Source: Neorhizobium galegae (GTDB taxonomy: Bacteria; Pseudomonadota; Alphaproteobacteria; Rhizobiales; Rhizobiaceae). Taken from it: a stretch of DNA of 64,000 bases. The stretch is from NCBI RefSeq assembly GCF_021391675.1, contig NZ_CP090096.1, positions 806,001-870,000 of the forward strand, written 5' to 3'. Numbering within the stretch: the stretch's first letter is position 1; each line of letters begins with the position of its first letter. Shown piece by piece: positions 1-9,580 of the stretch. The notes beneath the pieces are model-generated. The model was not told the DNA's origin. It searched no databases and was given only the letters and a program-made list of their open reading frames with translations. A program made the position numbers and the translations under genes.

Positions 1-526
1 AGCTGCTGTAATCGACATCTGCGGAATAATTGCACTCGTTCCAGACGTCGTAGCCGTAGATCGCCGGATGATCCTTGTAGCGGGTGGCGAGCGCGGTGAG
101 GAACTTGCCGGCCGCTTCCTTCACCTCGGGGCAGTTCAGCGTCAGTGCGCCAGCGCCGCCGCCATTGTTTGAGAAGCCGCCAGTCGCCGCCGACACGCCC
201 ATATAGGAGCCGAGCCTGGTGCCGTCGGCATTGACCTGCAGCGCATCGGCATATTTGCGGACCGCCCAGTCGGGCACGGCATGAATGAGCTCGGCGATGA
301 CCGTCTTGATGCCGTTCTTGGCTGCAAGGTCCATCTGCCGGTCGTATTCCTCCCAGTCGTAGACGCCGGGCGAGGTTTCGATCGCACTCCACATGAACCA
401 GTGGCGGAAGATGTTGAGGCCGTCTTCGCCCGCCGTCGTATAATCGCGCTCCCAGTCTTCGCGGGGCGGATTGGACTTGCGGAAATAGACGGCGCCGTAG
501 GGGAATTGGATATCGTTTTTGAGCAT
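1..526 (-). CDS. Beta-galactosidase, GH42 family (N-terminal part, cut by window edge)
   Basis: Only the first 175 codons are present; the 3' end lies beyond the left edge. The fragment looks like the start of a clan GH-A TIM barrel of the GH42 type: it opens with YGAVYFRKSNPPREDWERD, has the FRHWFMWSAIETSPGVYDW strand-loop, and reaches the acid/base motif WNECN with Glu at about residue 164. GH42 enzymes remove terminal beta-galactose (or beta-linked arabinose) from oligosaccharides, usually in the cytoplasm, and this piece has no signal peptide. The ATG at 524-526 is preceded by AAGGA at a suitable distance. It is the last visible gene of a minus-strand sugar-import operon, which fits breakdown of an imported galactoside. 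The exact substrate cannot be read from the sequence. Confidence 0.85.
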   Translation of the reverse strand, partial: MLKNDIQFPYGAVYFRKSNPPREDWERDYTTAGEDGLNIFRHWFMWSAIETSPGVYDWEEYDRQMDLAAKNGIKTVIAELIHAVPDWAVRKYADALQVNADGTRLGSYMGVSAATGGFSNNGGGAGALTLNCPEVKEAAGKFLTALATRYKDHPAIYGYDVWNECNYSADVDYSS

Positions 527-635
527 GGTCCTGTCCTTCTTCATCGATGTTCGGACATGGCTCCGCCCTCCGGGGAAGGGCTCCGGTCTGGAAGCGGCGA
601 AGATGGCGTCCGGTTAGTCCTGAAAAGCGTTGATC

Positions 636-1433
636 TTAGCGTGGCCCTCCGGCGAGATAGGGCTTCATCCAGCCAAGGCCTTCGCTGGTGCCGGCCTTCG
701 GCCGGTATTCGCAGCCAACCCAGCCGTCGTAGCCGAGGCGGTCGAGTTCGCAGAGTATGAAATCGTAGTTGATCTCGCCGGTACCCGGCTCGTTGCGGCC
801 GGGATTGTCGGCGATCTGCACATGGGCGATCCTGTCCTTCAGGCGGGCGAAGGTCGGGATCAGATCGCCCTGCATGATCTGCATATGGTAGAAGTCGTAC
901 TGGATGTAGAGATTGTCGGAGCCCACCTTGTCGAGGATGCGTTCCGCGTGATCGGTCGTCGACAGGAAGAAGCCCGGAATGTCGCGCAGATTTATCGGCT
1001 CGATCAGCAGCCTGACGCCAGCATCGGCACAACGCGGTGCGGCGTATTTCAGGTTGTCGACCAGTACCTTTTCCAGAGCGTCGGCGTCGGCGTCGGCGCC
1101 CTTCGCCACGAGGCCGGAGATGACATTGACCTGTTTGCAGCCGAGCGCCTTCGCATAGTCGAGCGCCAGAGCGACACCGTCTCGGAATTCCTCGATGCGG
1201 TCCGGCAGACAGGCAATGCCCCGCTCGCCGCCGGCCCAGTCGCCCGAGGGCACGTTGAAGAGCGCCTGGACGAGGCCGCTTGCTTTCAGTGCATCAGCGA
1301 CCTTCTCCTTCGGTTCGGCGTAGGGGCCAAGATATTCGAGCCCGCCGAAACCATCTTTCGCAGCGGCGGCGAAGCGATCGAGGAAGGGCAGATTCTGGTA
1401 GAGGAAGGAGAGATTGGCGGAGAATTTCGGCAC
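636..1433 (-). CDS. Hydroxypyruvate isomerase-like sugar isomerase (AP endonuclease 2 TIM barrel)
   Basis: A 265-residue xylose-isomerase-like TIM barrel. It starts PKFSANLSFLYQNLPFLDRF, typical of the Hyi/OtnI family, and carries the metal-site pattern of that family: IEPIN in mid-protein, then YDFYHMQIMQGD, HVQIADNPGR and GCEYRP near the end. Family members interconvert hydroxypyruvate and tartronate semialdehyde or isomerise 2-oxo-tetronates. A GTG start at 1431-1433 is chosen because the protein then begins like its family and GAGG sits about nine bases upstream; a GTG six bases further up is the alternative. It lies just downstream of a double ABC ATPase gene and upstream of the GH42 gene, so it probably acts on a sugar acid released inside the cell. 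The true substrate is inferred, not shown. Confidence 0.75.
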   Translation of the reverse strand: MPKFSANLSFLYQNLPFLDRFAAAAKDGFGGLEYLGPYAEPKEKVADALKASGLVQALFNVPSGDWAGGERGIACLPDRIEEFRDGVALALDYAKALGCKQVNVISGLVAKGADADADALEKVLVDNLKYAAPRCADAGVRLLIEPINLRDIPGFFLSTTDHAERILDKVGSDNLYIQYDFYHMQIMQGDLIPTFARLKDRIAHVQIADNPGRNEPGTGEINYDFILCELDRLGYDGWVGCEYRPKAGTSEGLGWMKPYLAGGPR

Positions 1434-1444
1434 TGACACTGTCC

Positions 1445-3151
1445 TCAGAGTACGGGTGCGATAAAGCGGTGCCGGTGCAGCATGCGCTTGTCGCGGGGGT
1501 CGGGATTGGGAACGGCGGAAATCAGGCTCTTGGTATAGGCCTCCTGCGGGGCGGTGCAGATCTGCTCGGCCTCGCCGAGTTCGACGATCTTGCCGCGATG
1601 CATGACGGCGACGCGATCGCAGAAATAGCGCACCACCGAAATGTCGTGCGAGATGAAGATGAAACTGAGGTTCAGCCGCTGGCGGATATCGAGCAGCAGA
1701 TCGAGGATCTGGCTGCGGATCGATACGTCGAGCGCCGAGGTCGCCTCGTCGGCGATGATGATGCGCGGATCGAGCGCCAGCGCCCGGGCAATGCCGATGC
1801 GCTGCCGCTGGCCGCCGGAGAAGGCATGCGGATAACGTTCCATGCCCATCGGATCGAGCCCGACGAGACGCATCAGTTCGGCGACGCGTTCCTCGAGCGC
1901 CTTGCCCTTGGCGAGACCGTTGATGATCAGCGGGTCGCCGATCACTTCCTTGACCGTCATGCGCGGGTTGAGCGAGGCAAACGGATCCTGGAAGACGAGG
2001 CGGACTTCCCGGTGGAAGCCACGAAGCTCCTTCTTGGTCAGGCTGGTGACCTCGACCTCGCGGCCATCCTTGTTGCGGTAGACCACGCTGCCCGTCGTCG
2101 GCTCGACGGTGCGCAGGATCAGCCGGCCGAGCGTCGTCTTGCCCGAGCCGCTTTCTCCGACGATGCCGAGGTTTTCTCCGGGATAGAGATCGAAGTTGGC
2201 GTCGTCGACGGCGCGCAGCGAACTGGTCTTGCCGTGCCAGCCGAAGGTCTTGCCGAGATTGCGGACCGAAAGGATCGGCTGCGGCGGGTGCGATGAGGCG
2301 GCCATCGCAGGTAGCCGGCCTTCGACATGGCGGGTGAGCTTCACCGTCGAGGCGAGAAGCTGCCGGGTATAAGGATGCTGGGCGTCGTGATAGATCGCAT
2401 CGACCGGACCACGCTCGACGATGTGGCCGAAGCGCATGACGGCGACGTCGTCCGCCACTTCGGCGACGATGCCCATGTCGTGGGTGATCAGCAGCATCGC
2501 CATGCCGCGCTCCACCTGCAGCCGTTTGATCAGGTCGAGGATCTCGGCCTGGGTGGTGACGTCGAGCGCCGTCGTCGGTTCGTCGGCGATGAGGATGTCG
2601 GGATTGCCGGCAAGCGCCATGGCAATCATCGCCCGCTGCCGCATGCCGCCGGAAAATTCGAACGTGTAGCGGTCGGCCATCTGATCGGGATTGGGGATTT
2701 CCACCTGGCGCAGCAGTTCGACCGTTTTCGCCCGCGCCGCGCGCTTGTCGAGATCGCTGTGCAAGCGCACAGCTTCGATGATCTGCGAGCCGATGGTGTG
2801 GACCGGCGACAGCGAGCTCATCGGTTCCTGGAAGATCAGGCCGATACGGCGGCCGCGAATGGCGCGCATGGCCTGGCCATCCGGATCGAGCCTGGCGATG
2901 TCGGTGACCTCGCTGGCGTTTCGCAAAAGGATGCGCCCGCCGACGATGCTGCCCGGCCTATCGACGATCTGCAGCAGCGAGCGGGCGGTGACGCTTTTGC
3001 CCGAGCCGCTCTCGCCGACGAGGCAAAGCGTCTGGCCGCGCTTCAGGTCGAAGCTGACATTCTCGACGGCATGCAGGATATGGGTCCTCAACCGGAAATC
3101 GATCGAAAGGTCGTCGACGGAGAGGACGGTGTCTTGGGCGGGATCGGTCAT
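1445..3151 (-). CDS. Double-domain ABC transporter ATPase (Dpp/Opp type, fused D-F)
   Basis: A 568-residue protein with two complete nucleotide-binding domains. Domain 1 has Walker [11 protein letters not shown], signature [12 protein letters not shown] and Walker [13 protein letters not shown]; domain 2 has [23 protein letters not shown] and [12 protein letters not shown]. This is the DppD-DppF fusion layout common in rhizobial family-5 importers, and it energises the two permeases encoded immediately upstream. ATG 3149-3151 is preferred over an upstream in-frame start because GAGGAGGAA lies directly before it and because it avoids a long overlap with the permease gene. The gene sits between the permeases and a Hyi-like isomerase. 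With a glycosidase before and after it, the transported solute is more likely an oligosaccharide than a peptide, although the fold cannot decide this. Confidence 0.92.
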   Translation of the reverse strand: MTDPAQDTVLSVDDLSIDFRLRTHILHAVENVSFDLKRGQTLCLVGESGSGKSVTARSLLQIVDRPGSIVGGRILLRNASEVTDIARLDPDGQAMRAIRGRRIGLIFQEPMSSLSPVHTIGSQIIEAVRLHSDLDKRAARAKTVELLRQVEIPNPDQMADRYTFEFSGGMRQRAMIAMALAGNPDILIADEPTTALDVTTQAEILDLIKRLQVERGMAMLLITHDMGIVAEVADDVAVMRFGHIVERGPVDAIYHDAQHPYTRQLLASTVKLTRHVEGRLPAMAASSHPPQPILSVRNLGKTFGWHGKTSSLRAVDDANFDLYPGENLGIVGESGSGKTTLGRLILRTVEPTTGSVVYRNKDGREVEVTSLTKKELRGFHREVRLVFQDPFASLNPRMTVKEVIGDPLIINGLAKGKALEERVAELMRLVGLDPMGMERYPHAFSGGQRQRIGIARALALDPRIIIADEATSALDVSIRSQILDLLLDIRQRLNLSFIFISHDISVVRYFCDRVAVMHRGKIVELGEAEQICTAPQEAYTKSLISAVPNPDPRDKRMLHRHRFIAPVL

Positions 3152-3161
3152 GATTTCCTCC

Positions 3162-4352
3162 TCAATTGTCATAGGGGTCGGCGGCATCGCGAAGGCCGTC
3201 GCCGAAGAAATTGAAGGACAGCACGGCGACGATCACCGCGAGCGAAGGCCAGATCAGCAGCCATGGCGCGGTTGCCACCGTGCGGATGTTCTGGGCGTCC
3301 TGCAGCAGAACGCCCCAGCTGACGACCGGTGGTTTCAGGCCGATGCCGAGGAAGGAAAGCGAGGTTTCGGCAACGATCATGGTTGGCACGGCGAGCGTCA
3401 CGACAGCGAGAATATGGCTCGTCAGCGACGGCAGGATATGGCGGAAGATCAGCCGCTTCTCGCTCGATCCGTCGAGCACCGCGGCGGTGACGAAATCCTC
3501 ACTTCGTAGCGCCAGGAAGCGGCCGCGCACCTCGCGCGCAAGGCTGGTCCAGCCGAGCAGCGAGACGATGATGGTGATCACGAAATAGACGTTGACCGGA
3601 GACCATGTGAGCGGGATCGCCGCCGCAAGGCCGAGCCACAGCGGGATGGTCGGCATGGCGCTGACCACCTCGATCATGCGCTGGATCACCGTATCGACCC
3701 AGCCGCCGTAAAAACCCGAAATCGAGCCGAGCACGACGCCGAGGACGAGCGACATGACGACGCCGACGAGGCCGATCGACATGGAAATCCGCGTGCCGTA
3801 GACCAGCCGCGAGAAGACGTCGCGGCCGAGGCGGTCGGCGCCGAGCAGATACATCGGGTCGTTCGGATTGAGCGGGCCGATCAGGTGGCGGTCCATCGGG
3901 ATCAGGCCCCAGAGTTCGTAGCGGGCGCCTTTGACGAACAGGCCGACCGGCACGACCTTGGCTTCATCGACAACGAAGGTGCGCCGCAGCGCCACCTTTT
4001 CGATCTCAACCTTGTAGCCCTTCACATGGAAATTGAACTCGGAACTGCCGTCCGGCTTGGTGATGAAGAAGCTCAAGCCCTGCGGTGGCGCATAGGTATA
4101 TTGCGGCCGCGACGTCGAAGGCAGGCTGGGCGCCAGGAATTCGGCAAACAGGCCGATCAGATAGAGGATGAGGATGACCGCGCCGGCGAACATCGCCACC
4201 TTCTGGCGGACCAGCTTGCCGGCGATCAGCCTCCACGGGCCGACGGTTGCGGTCGAAACGGTCTTGCCCGCCTTCAACGGACTGATCGAGGGGCCGTCGG
4301 CGACGGTGTAGGCGGGGCCGGAATAGGTTCCGAATGTTTCGTGCGTGCTCAT
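3162..4352 (-). CDS. ABC transporter permease, DppC/OppC type, with large periplasmic insertion
   Basis: A 396-residue inner-membrane permease. The C-terminal two thirds is a standard BPD_transp_1 domain with a cytoplasmic EAA-like loop (EVRGRFLALRSEDFVTAA) and the family hallmark GADRLGRDVFSRLVYGTR. The protein is about 100 residues longer than usual DppC proteins. The extra stretch lies between the first membrane helix and the permease domain; it is hydrophilic, rich in charged residues, and would face the periplasm. ATG 4350-4352 follows GGGAGG. The in-frame upstream extension overlaps the preceding permease gene and is not needed. It pairs with the DppB-like permease encoded just upstream. 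Confidence 0.9.
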   Translation of the reverse strand: MSTHETFGTYSGPAYTVADGPSISPLKAGKTVSTATVGPWRLIAGKLVRQKVAMFAGAVILILYLIGLFAEFLAPSLPSTSRPQYTYAPPQGLSFFITKPDGSSEFNFHVKGYKVEIEKVALRRTFVVDEAKVVPVGLFVKGARYELWGLIPMDRHLIGPLNPNDPMYLLGADRLGRDVFSRLVYGTRISMSIGLVGVVMSLVLGVVLGSISGFYGGWVDTVIQRMIEVVSAMPTIPLWLGLAAAIPLTWSPVNVYFVITIIVSLLGWTSLAREVRGRFLALRSEDFVTAAVLDGSSEKRLIFRHILPSLTSHILAVVTLAVPTMIVAETSLSFLGIGLKPPVVSWGVLLQDAQNIRTVATAPWLLIWPSLAVIVAVLSFNFFGDGLRDAADPYDN

Positions 4353-4362
4353 GCCGCCTCCC

Positions 4363-5349
4363 TCAATTGAACCGGATGCGCGGATCGAGCAGTGCGAGCA
4401 GCAGATCCGAGAGCAGCATGCCGACAAGGGTGAGGGCACTCAAAAGCAGGATGAAACTGCCGGCGAGATACATGTCCTGCGACACCAGCGCCCTGAACAG
4501 CAGCGGGCCGGCGGTTGGCAGGTTGAGCACGATGGCGGTGATCGTCACGCCGGACACCAGATGCGGCAGCACCCAGCCGATCGCCGAGACGAATGGGTTG
4601 AGGGCGATGCGCACCGGGTATTTGAGAATGACCTTGTATTCCGGCAGGCCCTTGGCGCGGGCGGTGATCACATAGGGCTTGTGCAGTTCGTCGGTCAGGT
4701 TGGCGCGCAGGACGCGGATCAGCGCCGCCGTTCCCGAGGCCCCGATGATGATGATCGGGATCCACAGATGGGCGAGGAAATCGCCGACCTTGGTAAGGCT
4801 CCAGGGGGCTTCGGCATATTCGGGAGAATTGAGGCCGCCGACGCTCTGGCCGAGATAGCGGTAGGCGAAATACATCAGCACCAGCGCCAGGATGAAGTTC
4901 GGCACGGCAAGACCGATGAAGCCGAAAAAGGTGAAGACGTGGTCGCTGATCGAATGGCGACGGACGGCGGAATAGATGCCGATCGGCAGCGCGACGATCC
5001 ATACGAACAGGAGGCTTAAGAGCGAGATGACCAGCGTCGAACCCATCCGGCCCCAGATCAGGCCGGAGACGGGCTGGTTCCATTCGAACGAATGACCGAA
5101 GTCGCCGCGGCTGACGATGCCCCAGATCCATTTGAGGTACTGGATGTAGAAGGGATCGTCGAAGCCGTAGATTTCCTTCAGCCGCTCGATCTGGGCCGGA
5201 TCGACGGCCTGGCCGCTGTCGCTCATCGTGGCGATCATCGACGTCAGGTAGTCACCCGGCGGCAGCTGGATGATCAGGAACGATATCAGCGACATGCCGA
5301 ACAGGGTCGGGATCATGTAGAGCACGCGCTTGAAGATATAGCCAAGCAT
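4363..5349 (-). CDS. ABC transporter permease, DppB/OppB type
   Basis: A 328-residue inner-membrane protein starting MLGYIFKRVLYMIPTLFG, the usual first helix of DppB-type permeases. It has the periplasmic segment between helices 1 and 2 with LKEIYGFDDPFYIQYLKW, and the EAA-like loop YVITARAKGLPEYKVI. It forms the translocation channel with the DppC-type partner encoded ten bases downstream. GGAGGAG lies about ten bases before the ATG. The gene lies between the putative glycosidase gene and dppC in a single-strand operon controlled, presumably, by the divergent LacI gene. Confidence 0.92.
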   Translation of the reverse strand: MLGYIFKRVLYMIPTLFGMSLISFLIIQLPPGDYLTSMIATMSDSGQAVDPAQIERLKEIYGFDDPFYIQYLKWIWGIVSRGDFGHSFEWNQPVSGLIWGRMGSTLVISLLSLLFVWIVALPIGIYSAVRRHSISDHVFTFFGFIGLAVPNFILALVLMYFAYRYLGQSVGGLNSPEYAEAPWSLTKVGDFLAHLWIPIIIIGASGTAALIRVLRANLTDELHKPYVITARAKGLPEYKVILKYPVRIALNPFVSAIGWVLPHLVSGVTITAIVLNLPTAGPLLFRALVSQDMYLAGSFILLLSALTLVGMLLSDLLLALLDPRIRFN

Positions 5350-5458
5350 CGGAATAGTTCTCCTCCCGTTGAAAGCGCCGCGCAGGCGCCACCTTCGGAT
5401 CTCCTTCCGCTCCCGGCCCCTCCAGGCCGGAAACGCTCATGCATTTCAGTCTCCCACC

Positions 5459-7567
5459 CTATTTCCAGGTGAGATGCAGCACTTCCAGCCGCTCTATTCC
5501 CGGCACCTCCACTTCCGCGCGTCCGTCCTTCACGCTGAAGCTTGCTGCCCGGTCTGCAACCACCAGCCAGGCTTTCGCCACTGACTTGCCGTTTGGAACT
5601 TCCACTGAAACGGTCTGGGCCGCCAGCGGATAATTTTCGCGTATCGGGCCTTTCATCATCATCGGGTTCGTGAGGTTGAAGAGGCTGAGGGCGATACCCT
5701 CGGCGTTTTCCCTGAGCGCGAGGTCGATGACGCCCGGGCCTTTCACGGTGACCCGCGGGGTTTTGCCGAGCGCCCAATGGACGGCATTGGACAGCAGCCG
5801 GCCGTGGTCGACTGCAAAGACCTCCCAGAAGATTTCGCCGATATTCCAGGGGATGTAGACCGTGCGGCCACCCGTGCCTGTTTCGCGGGCGATAACCGCC
5901 GCCCCTTCCGGGTCTTTACGCGGATAGACTTCTTCCATCGGCAGGTCCGGGAAGTCGGGCACGTAGAGGAACGGCGTCTCGGCACCTGCCGCCGGTTCGA
6001 CATGGATCAGCCTTGTGCCGCCCATAATCCGCTCGGCGCCATCAAAACCCTTGTTGACCGGGTGGTCGCCGGACAGCGCCACATAGGTGTTCTTGACGAT
6101 ACCGCGCGGGCCAGAGACGAATTTCGCCCCGAGCACGTCCGAGAGGCCGAATTCGGGCCGCGTCTTGCCGAATTCGTCGCGAAGCGAGGTCTCGTAGGAG
6201 GCGACGATGCTGCCGCCGCGCGCCACATAGGCGCGGATCGCCTCGTTCTGCGCATCCGAAAGGCAGGAGGCATTGGCAAGGATGATGACTTTGAAACGGT
6301 CGAGATTGTCCTCGGTCAACACCTGATCGGAGAGAAGCTCGAAGGGCAGGCGGGCCTCGACCAGGGCGTGGTAGACGCCGAGGTCGTGTTTTTCCGCGGC
6401 ATGGCGTTCCTCCGGCGCCCAGTGGCGCAAGGTCGTCGATGGGTCGATCACGGCGATATCAGCCGTTGGCTTCATGCTTTCGATGACCGGCTCGACGGCC
6501 GATTGCAGCACGAAGGCCTCAGCAACGGGATCCACCCAGCGCTTGTCGGGCACCACGCCGTTGAATTTCGTGAACCAGGCGAAAAGCCCGTGGGCCGTGC
6601 CGTTGTTGATCCAGAGCTGCATCTCCTCGCCCGAGGTCACCGCATCCTTCCAGCGGTATTCCTCCTCCGGGCCGATCGAGGTGATCAGTACCACCGGACG
6701 ATCGGCAAAGGTGGCGCGGATGCGCTTGCCGTTGCGCCCCGCCGACCATCCGAGCTCCAGCCCCTTGCGGCCCTGGTGGTCGACGACGAGGAAGGGGCAG
6801 TGTTTGGTGATGACCGAGAGGTCGAATTCCATCAGCGACGCGCCGCTCATATTCGGGATGAAGCTTGCATGCGGCCGGATCGCTTTGACGGCGTCGTCCC
6901 ACTGGGCGATCACGTCGGTCAGCACGCGGCGGCGCCATTGCAGCCAGGCCTGCCAGGCGGGGTCTTCGGCGTCCGCACTCTTGGGCAGGGCATGGCCGGA
7001 CATGTCCTTGAAACGGCGGGCGCTGTCCTCACTGTAGTCGACGCCGTGGCCCTGCCAGCGATTGGCGAAGATCGCGTCGATATCGTATTCGCGGACGATC
7101 TCCTTCACCACCTCCGGCATGAACACCGAGTTGTAGTCGCCATAGGCATTGGCGACCCAGACATCCGGATAGGCCCAGTGACGGCGTGGGCTGCCGTCGG
7201 CATTGATCATCACCCATTCCGGATGGGCCTTGGCCGCATCGTCATGGATGGCATGGGGATCGACGCGGGCCATGACATGCATGTCGAGCTTACGGGCTGC
7301 ATCGACCAGCGCGCCAAAAATATCCTTGTCGCCTAGATATTGGCTGACGTAGTGGTAGGGAACCTTGCTTGGATAGTAGGCGATGTAACCACCTGCACTG
7401 AGGCAGACGGCGTTGGATTTCGTGCGTTTGAAGACGTCGATCCAGAAGGCCGGATCGTATTTGTCCGGATCATCCTCGACGAAGGTCAGCTGCGTCCAGC
7501 GCGTCGCGGTCCTGAACCAGTCGGGGGTCCGCAAGGTGTCGGTGTTCTGTCGTCTCGCCTCGAGCAT
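5459..7567 (-). CDS. Putative glycoside hydrolase with GH42-like trimerisation domain (GHL6-like)
   Basis: A 702-residue protein without a signal peptide. The N-terminal half looks like a catalytic TIM barrel: an early NAVCLSAGGYIAYYPSK strand, MHVMARVDPHAIHDDAAK, HPEWVMINADGSP, and later FIPNMSGASL and VDHQGRKG. From about residue 390 there is a flavodoxin-like region (DIAVIDPSTTLR, VIILANASCLSDAQNEAIR, YVARGGSIVASYETSL) typical of the beta-galactosidase trimerisation domain, and the C-terminus is beta-rich. This fits the poorly characterised GHL6/beta-gal-trimerisation hydrolases. ATG 7565-7567 is taken as the start; a TTG twelve bases upstream is possible. The gene follows the binding-protein gene and precedes the permeases, so it probably cleaves the imported saccharide in the cytoplasm. 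Linkage and sugar are unknown. Confidence 0.7.
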   Translation of the reverse strand: MLEARRQNTDTLRTPDWFRTATRWTQLTFVEDDPDKYDPAFWIDVFKRTKSNAVCLSAGGYIAYYPSKVPYHYVSQYLGDKDIFGALVDAARKLDMHVMARVDPHAIHDDAAKAHPEWVMINADGSPRRHWAYPDVWVANAYGDYNSVFMPEVVKEIVREYDIDAIFANRWQGHGVDYSEDSARRFKDMSGHALPKSADAEDPAWQAWLQWRRRVLTDVIAQWDDAVKAIRPHASFIPNMSGASLMEFDLSVITKHCPFLVVDHQGRKGLELGWSAGRNGKRIRATFADRPVVLITSIGPEEEYRWKDAVTSGEEMQLWINNGTAHGLFAWFTKFNGVVPDKRWVDPVAEAFVLQSAVEPVIESMKPTADIAVIDPSTTLRHWAPEERHAAEKHDLGVYHALVEARLPFELLSDQVLTEDNLDRFKVIILANASCLSDAQNEAIRAYVARGGSIVASYETSLRDEFGKTRPEFGLSDVLGAKFVSGPRGIVKNTYVALSGDHPVNKGFDGAERIMGGTRLIHVEPAAGAETPFLYVPDFPDLPMEEVYPRKDPEGAAVIARETGTGGRTVYIPWNIGEIFWEVFAVDHGRLLSNAVHWALGKTPRVTVKGPGVIDLALRENAEGIALSLFNLTNPMMMKGPIRENYPLAAQTVSVEVPNGKSVAKAWLVVADRAASFSVKDGRAEVEVPGIERLEVLHLTWK

Positions 7568-7601
7568 GATAGCATCCAATCATCGGAAAAGGGGTGCCCT
7601 C

Positions 7602-7627
7602 GGCGCCGGCCGGGTGAGACCGGCGCC
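7602..7627. terminator. Hairpin between binding-protein and hydrolase genes
   Basis: GGCGCCGG (7602-7609) pairs with CCGGCGCC (7620-7627) around a ten-base loop, immediately downstream of the binding-protein stop on the minus strand. There is no T-tract. Such hairpins often trim or stabilise the binding-protein transcript relative to the rest of the operon; this role is inferred. Confidence 0.4.
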
Positions 7628-7654
7628 CGGAAAACATCGGAATTTGCGAGGCCT

Positions 7655-9580
7655 TCAGACCTTGTAGAACTGCTCCGGCATGGTCGGGGCAGGCGTCGGC
7701 CAGCCGAACGAGTTCGGCATGGTCTTGGTGATGTTCCTCATGTTGTTCTTGACGATGCCGTAGCCGTCCGGCGGCTGCGAAATGCCGAAGACATAGAAGG
7801 TTTCCGCGGCCCCCTGCAGGATCTGCTTCATGATCTCGCGCTGGCCTGCCTGATCCGAGGTCGCCTTCAGCTTGTCGTAGAGCGCAAGCAGCTTCTTGGT
7901 ATCCTCAGGCGGCTCCTCGGCATTGGCGTTCTTGGGATCGAGATACCAGAGCTGCCAGGCCGGGGCATACATCGCATTGCTGTCGGTCGGCACGTAGTAG
8001 CGCGGATCGAGCATCGCCGCGACGCCGCCATTGGCGCCGAACTGGTGCGCGGTGGCATCGAAGTCGCGGCCTTGGCGAACGCGTGTTTCCCAGAGGGAGC
8101 GGTCCATGGTGCGCATCTGCGCATCGATGCCGACCGCCTGGAACATCGGGATTGCCAGCTGGAAGAGATCCAGGAAGATCGGGCGGGCCTGGTCGATCTC
8201 GAAGATGATCGTCAGCCGGCGGCCCTTCTCGTCGAGACGGAAATTCTGGCTGTCGCGCTTCGGGACCAGCTCGTCGAGCATAGCATTCGCCTTGTCGACG
8301 CTGTATTCGGTGAACTGCTTGGCAAGCACCTCGTTATAGAGGGGATCGCCTTCCTTGATCGACGGTTGGGCGGGCGCGCCCTGGCCGACGAGCACCGCGT
8401 CGATCAGCGTCTGACGATCGAGCGCCGTCGAAAGAGCTGCGCGGAACGTCTTGTTGCGGAACAGCTTTCGCTTCGTTTCGTCGGCGTGGTTCAGGTTGAA
8501 GATGAAGTTCATGACGTTGGCCTCGGTCGAGGTCAGCGTGTAGAAATCGTAGTCGCCCTGCTTGCGCGCGTCGTAGAGAACCGACTTGTTGTTGGGCGTT
8601 GCGATGTACTGGTCCATCAGGTCGATTTCGCCCTGCATGCATTTCAAGAGCAGCACCTGCGGATCGGCGACCATCTGGTAGACGATGCGGTCCATATAGG
8701 GCAGCTGGTTGCCCGCGGTATCGACCTTCCAATAATAGGGGTTGCGTTCGGCCACCACCCGCTCGGTGTTTTCGCCCGGCGCGATCGTGAAATACCAGGC
8801 ATTGAGGCAAGGCTTCTTCGACGAATTGAGGAAGAAGGCATTGTCGTCCTGGAAACCGGAGGCCGACTGGAACGCGGCGATCCAGCTCTGGAAACCGCGC
8901 TGCTTGGCAAGCTCGTCCGCCTTCGGATTGTAATCGATATGGAACTGCTCGAGATAATGCTTGGGGCAGCGGGTGGTATGATCCCAGTTGGACCATGCGA
9001 CCTGCAACGGGAACATACCGTTAGGTTTTTCAAAGATCACCTTGAAGGTCTGCTCGTCGACCACTTCAAGCTTGGCCGGCTTGCCGGCGGTTTTCCAGTG
9101 GCCCTGGCTGGTGACGGCGACGCGCTTGTCGGTGAGGATGGTATCATACCAGAACTTGACGTCGGCGGTGGTATAGGGGTGCCCGTCCGACCATTTCATG
9201 CCTTTGCGCAGGCGGATGGTGTAGACGGTGGAATCCGCATTGCCTTCGAAGGATTCCGCGACATTGAGCGTCACGCCCGACCAATCCGGCGTATAGCGCA
9301 GCAGCGGCTCATAGGCCTGGTAGCGGAAGAGCATGGAGAGCGAACCGCCGCCGACCAGCGCCAGCTTCCAGTCTCCCCCATATTTTCCAACGCTTTCAAG
9401 CGGCTTGATGACAAGCGGGTTGGCGGGCAGCCGATCCTTGACGGGGGGAAGGGCGCCAGTTGCGACCTTATCCTTCAAGAGACCTGCTTCCTTGTAGTCG
9501 AGGGCTAAAGCCGGCAGGGCCGGCAAAATCAAAACAGCCGAACTCCCGGCCAGAAACGCGCGACGTTTCAGCTTGATCAT
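7655..9580 (-). CDS. ABC transporter solute-binding protein, family 5 (SBP_bac_5), Tat-type signal
   Basis: A 641-residue periplasmic binding protein of the DppA/OppA fold. The N-terminus KLKRRAFLAGSSAVLILPALPALA has a twin-arginine motif and an Ala-x-Ala cleavage site. Inside are family-5 landmarks: TIRLRKGMKWSDGHPYTTADVKFWYD, NPYYWKVDTAGNQLPYMD and FRAALSTALDRQTLIDAVL. At over 600 residues it is longer than peptide-binding members (about 510), as is common among oligosaccharide-binding members of the cluster. ATG 9578-9580 is chosen because GGAGG (9588-9592) precedes it and because the signal then starts correctly. It is the first gene of the operon and divergent from a LacI-type gene, so it is probably induced by its sugar ligand. 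Confidence 0.92.
   Translation of the reverse strand: MIKLKRRAFLAGSSAVLILPALPALALDYKEAGLLKDKVATGALPPVKDRLPANPLVIKPLESVGKYGGDWKLALVGGGSLSMLFRYQAYEPLLRYTPDWSGVTLNVAESFEGNADSTVYTIRLRKGMKWSDGHPYTTADVKFWYDTILTDKRVAVTSQGHWKTAGKPAKLEVVDEQTFKVIFEKPNGMFPLQVAWSNWDHTTRCPKHYLEQFHIDYNPKADELAKQRGFQSWIAAFQSASGFQDDNAFFLNSSKKPCLNAWYFTIAPGENTERVVAERNPYYWKVDTAGNQLPYMDRIVYQMVADPQVLLLKCMQGEIDLMDQYIATPNNKSVLYDARKQGDYDFYTLTSTEANVMNFIFNLNHADETKRKLFRNKTFRAALSTALDRQTLIDAVLVGQGAPAQPSIKEGDPLYNEVLAKQFTEYSVDKANAMLDELVPKRDSQNFRLDEKGRRLTIIFEIDQARPIFLDLFQLAIPMFQAVGIDAQMRTMDRSLWETRVRQGRDFDATAHQFGANGGVAAMLDPRYYVPTDSNAMYAPAWQLWYLDPKNANAEEPPEDTKKLLALYDKLKATSDQAGQREIMKQILQGAAETFYVFGISQPPDGYGIVKNNMRNITKTMPNSFGWPTPAPTMPEQFYKV

Noticed and set aside
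7340..9508. 722-codon plus-strand open frame opposite the binding-protein gene
   Set aside because: It is the mirror of a real gene in GC-rich DNA, with Asp/Glu/Arg/Val-rich shadow composition and no domain.
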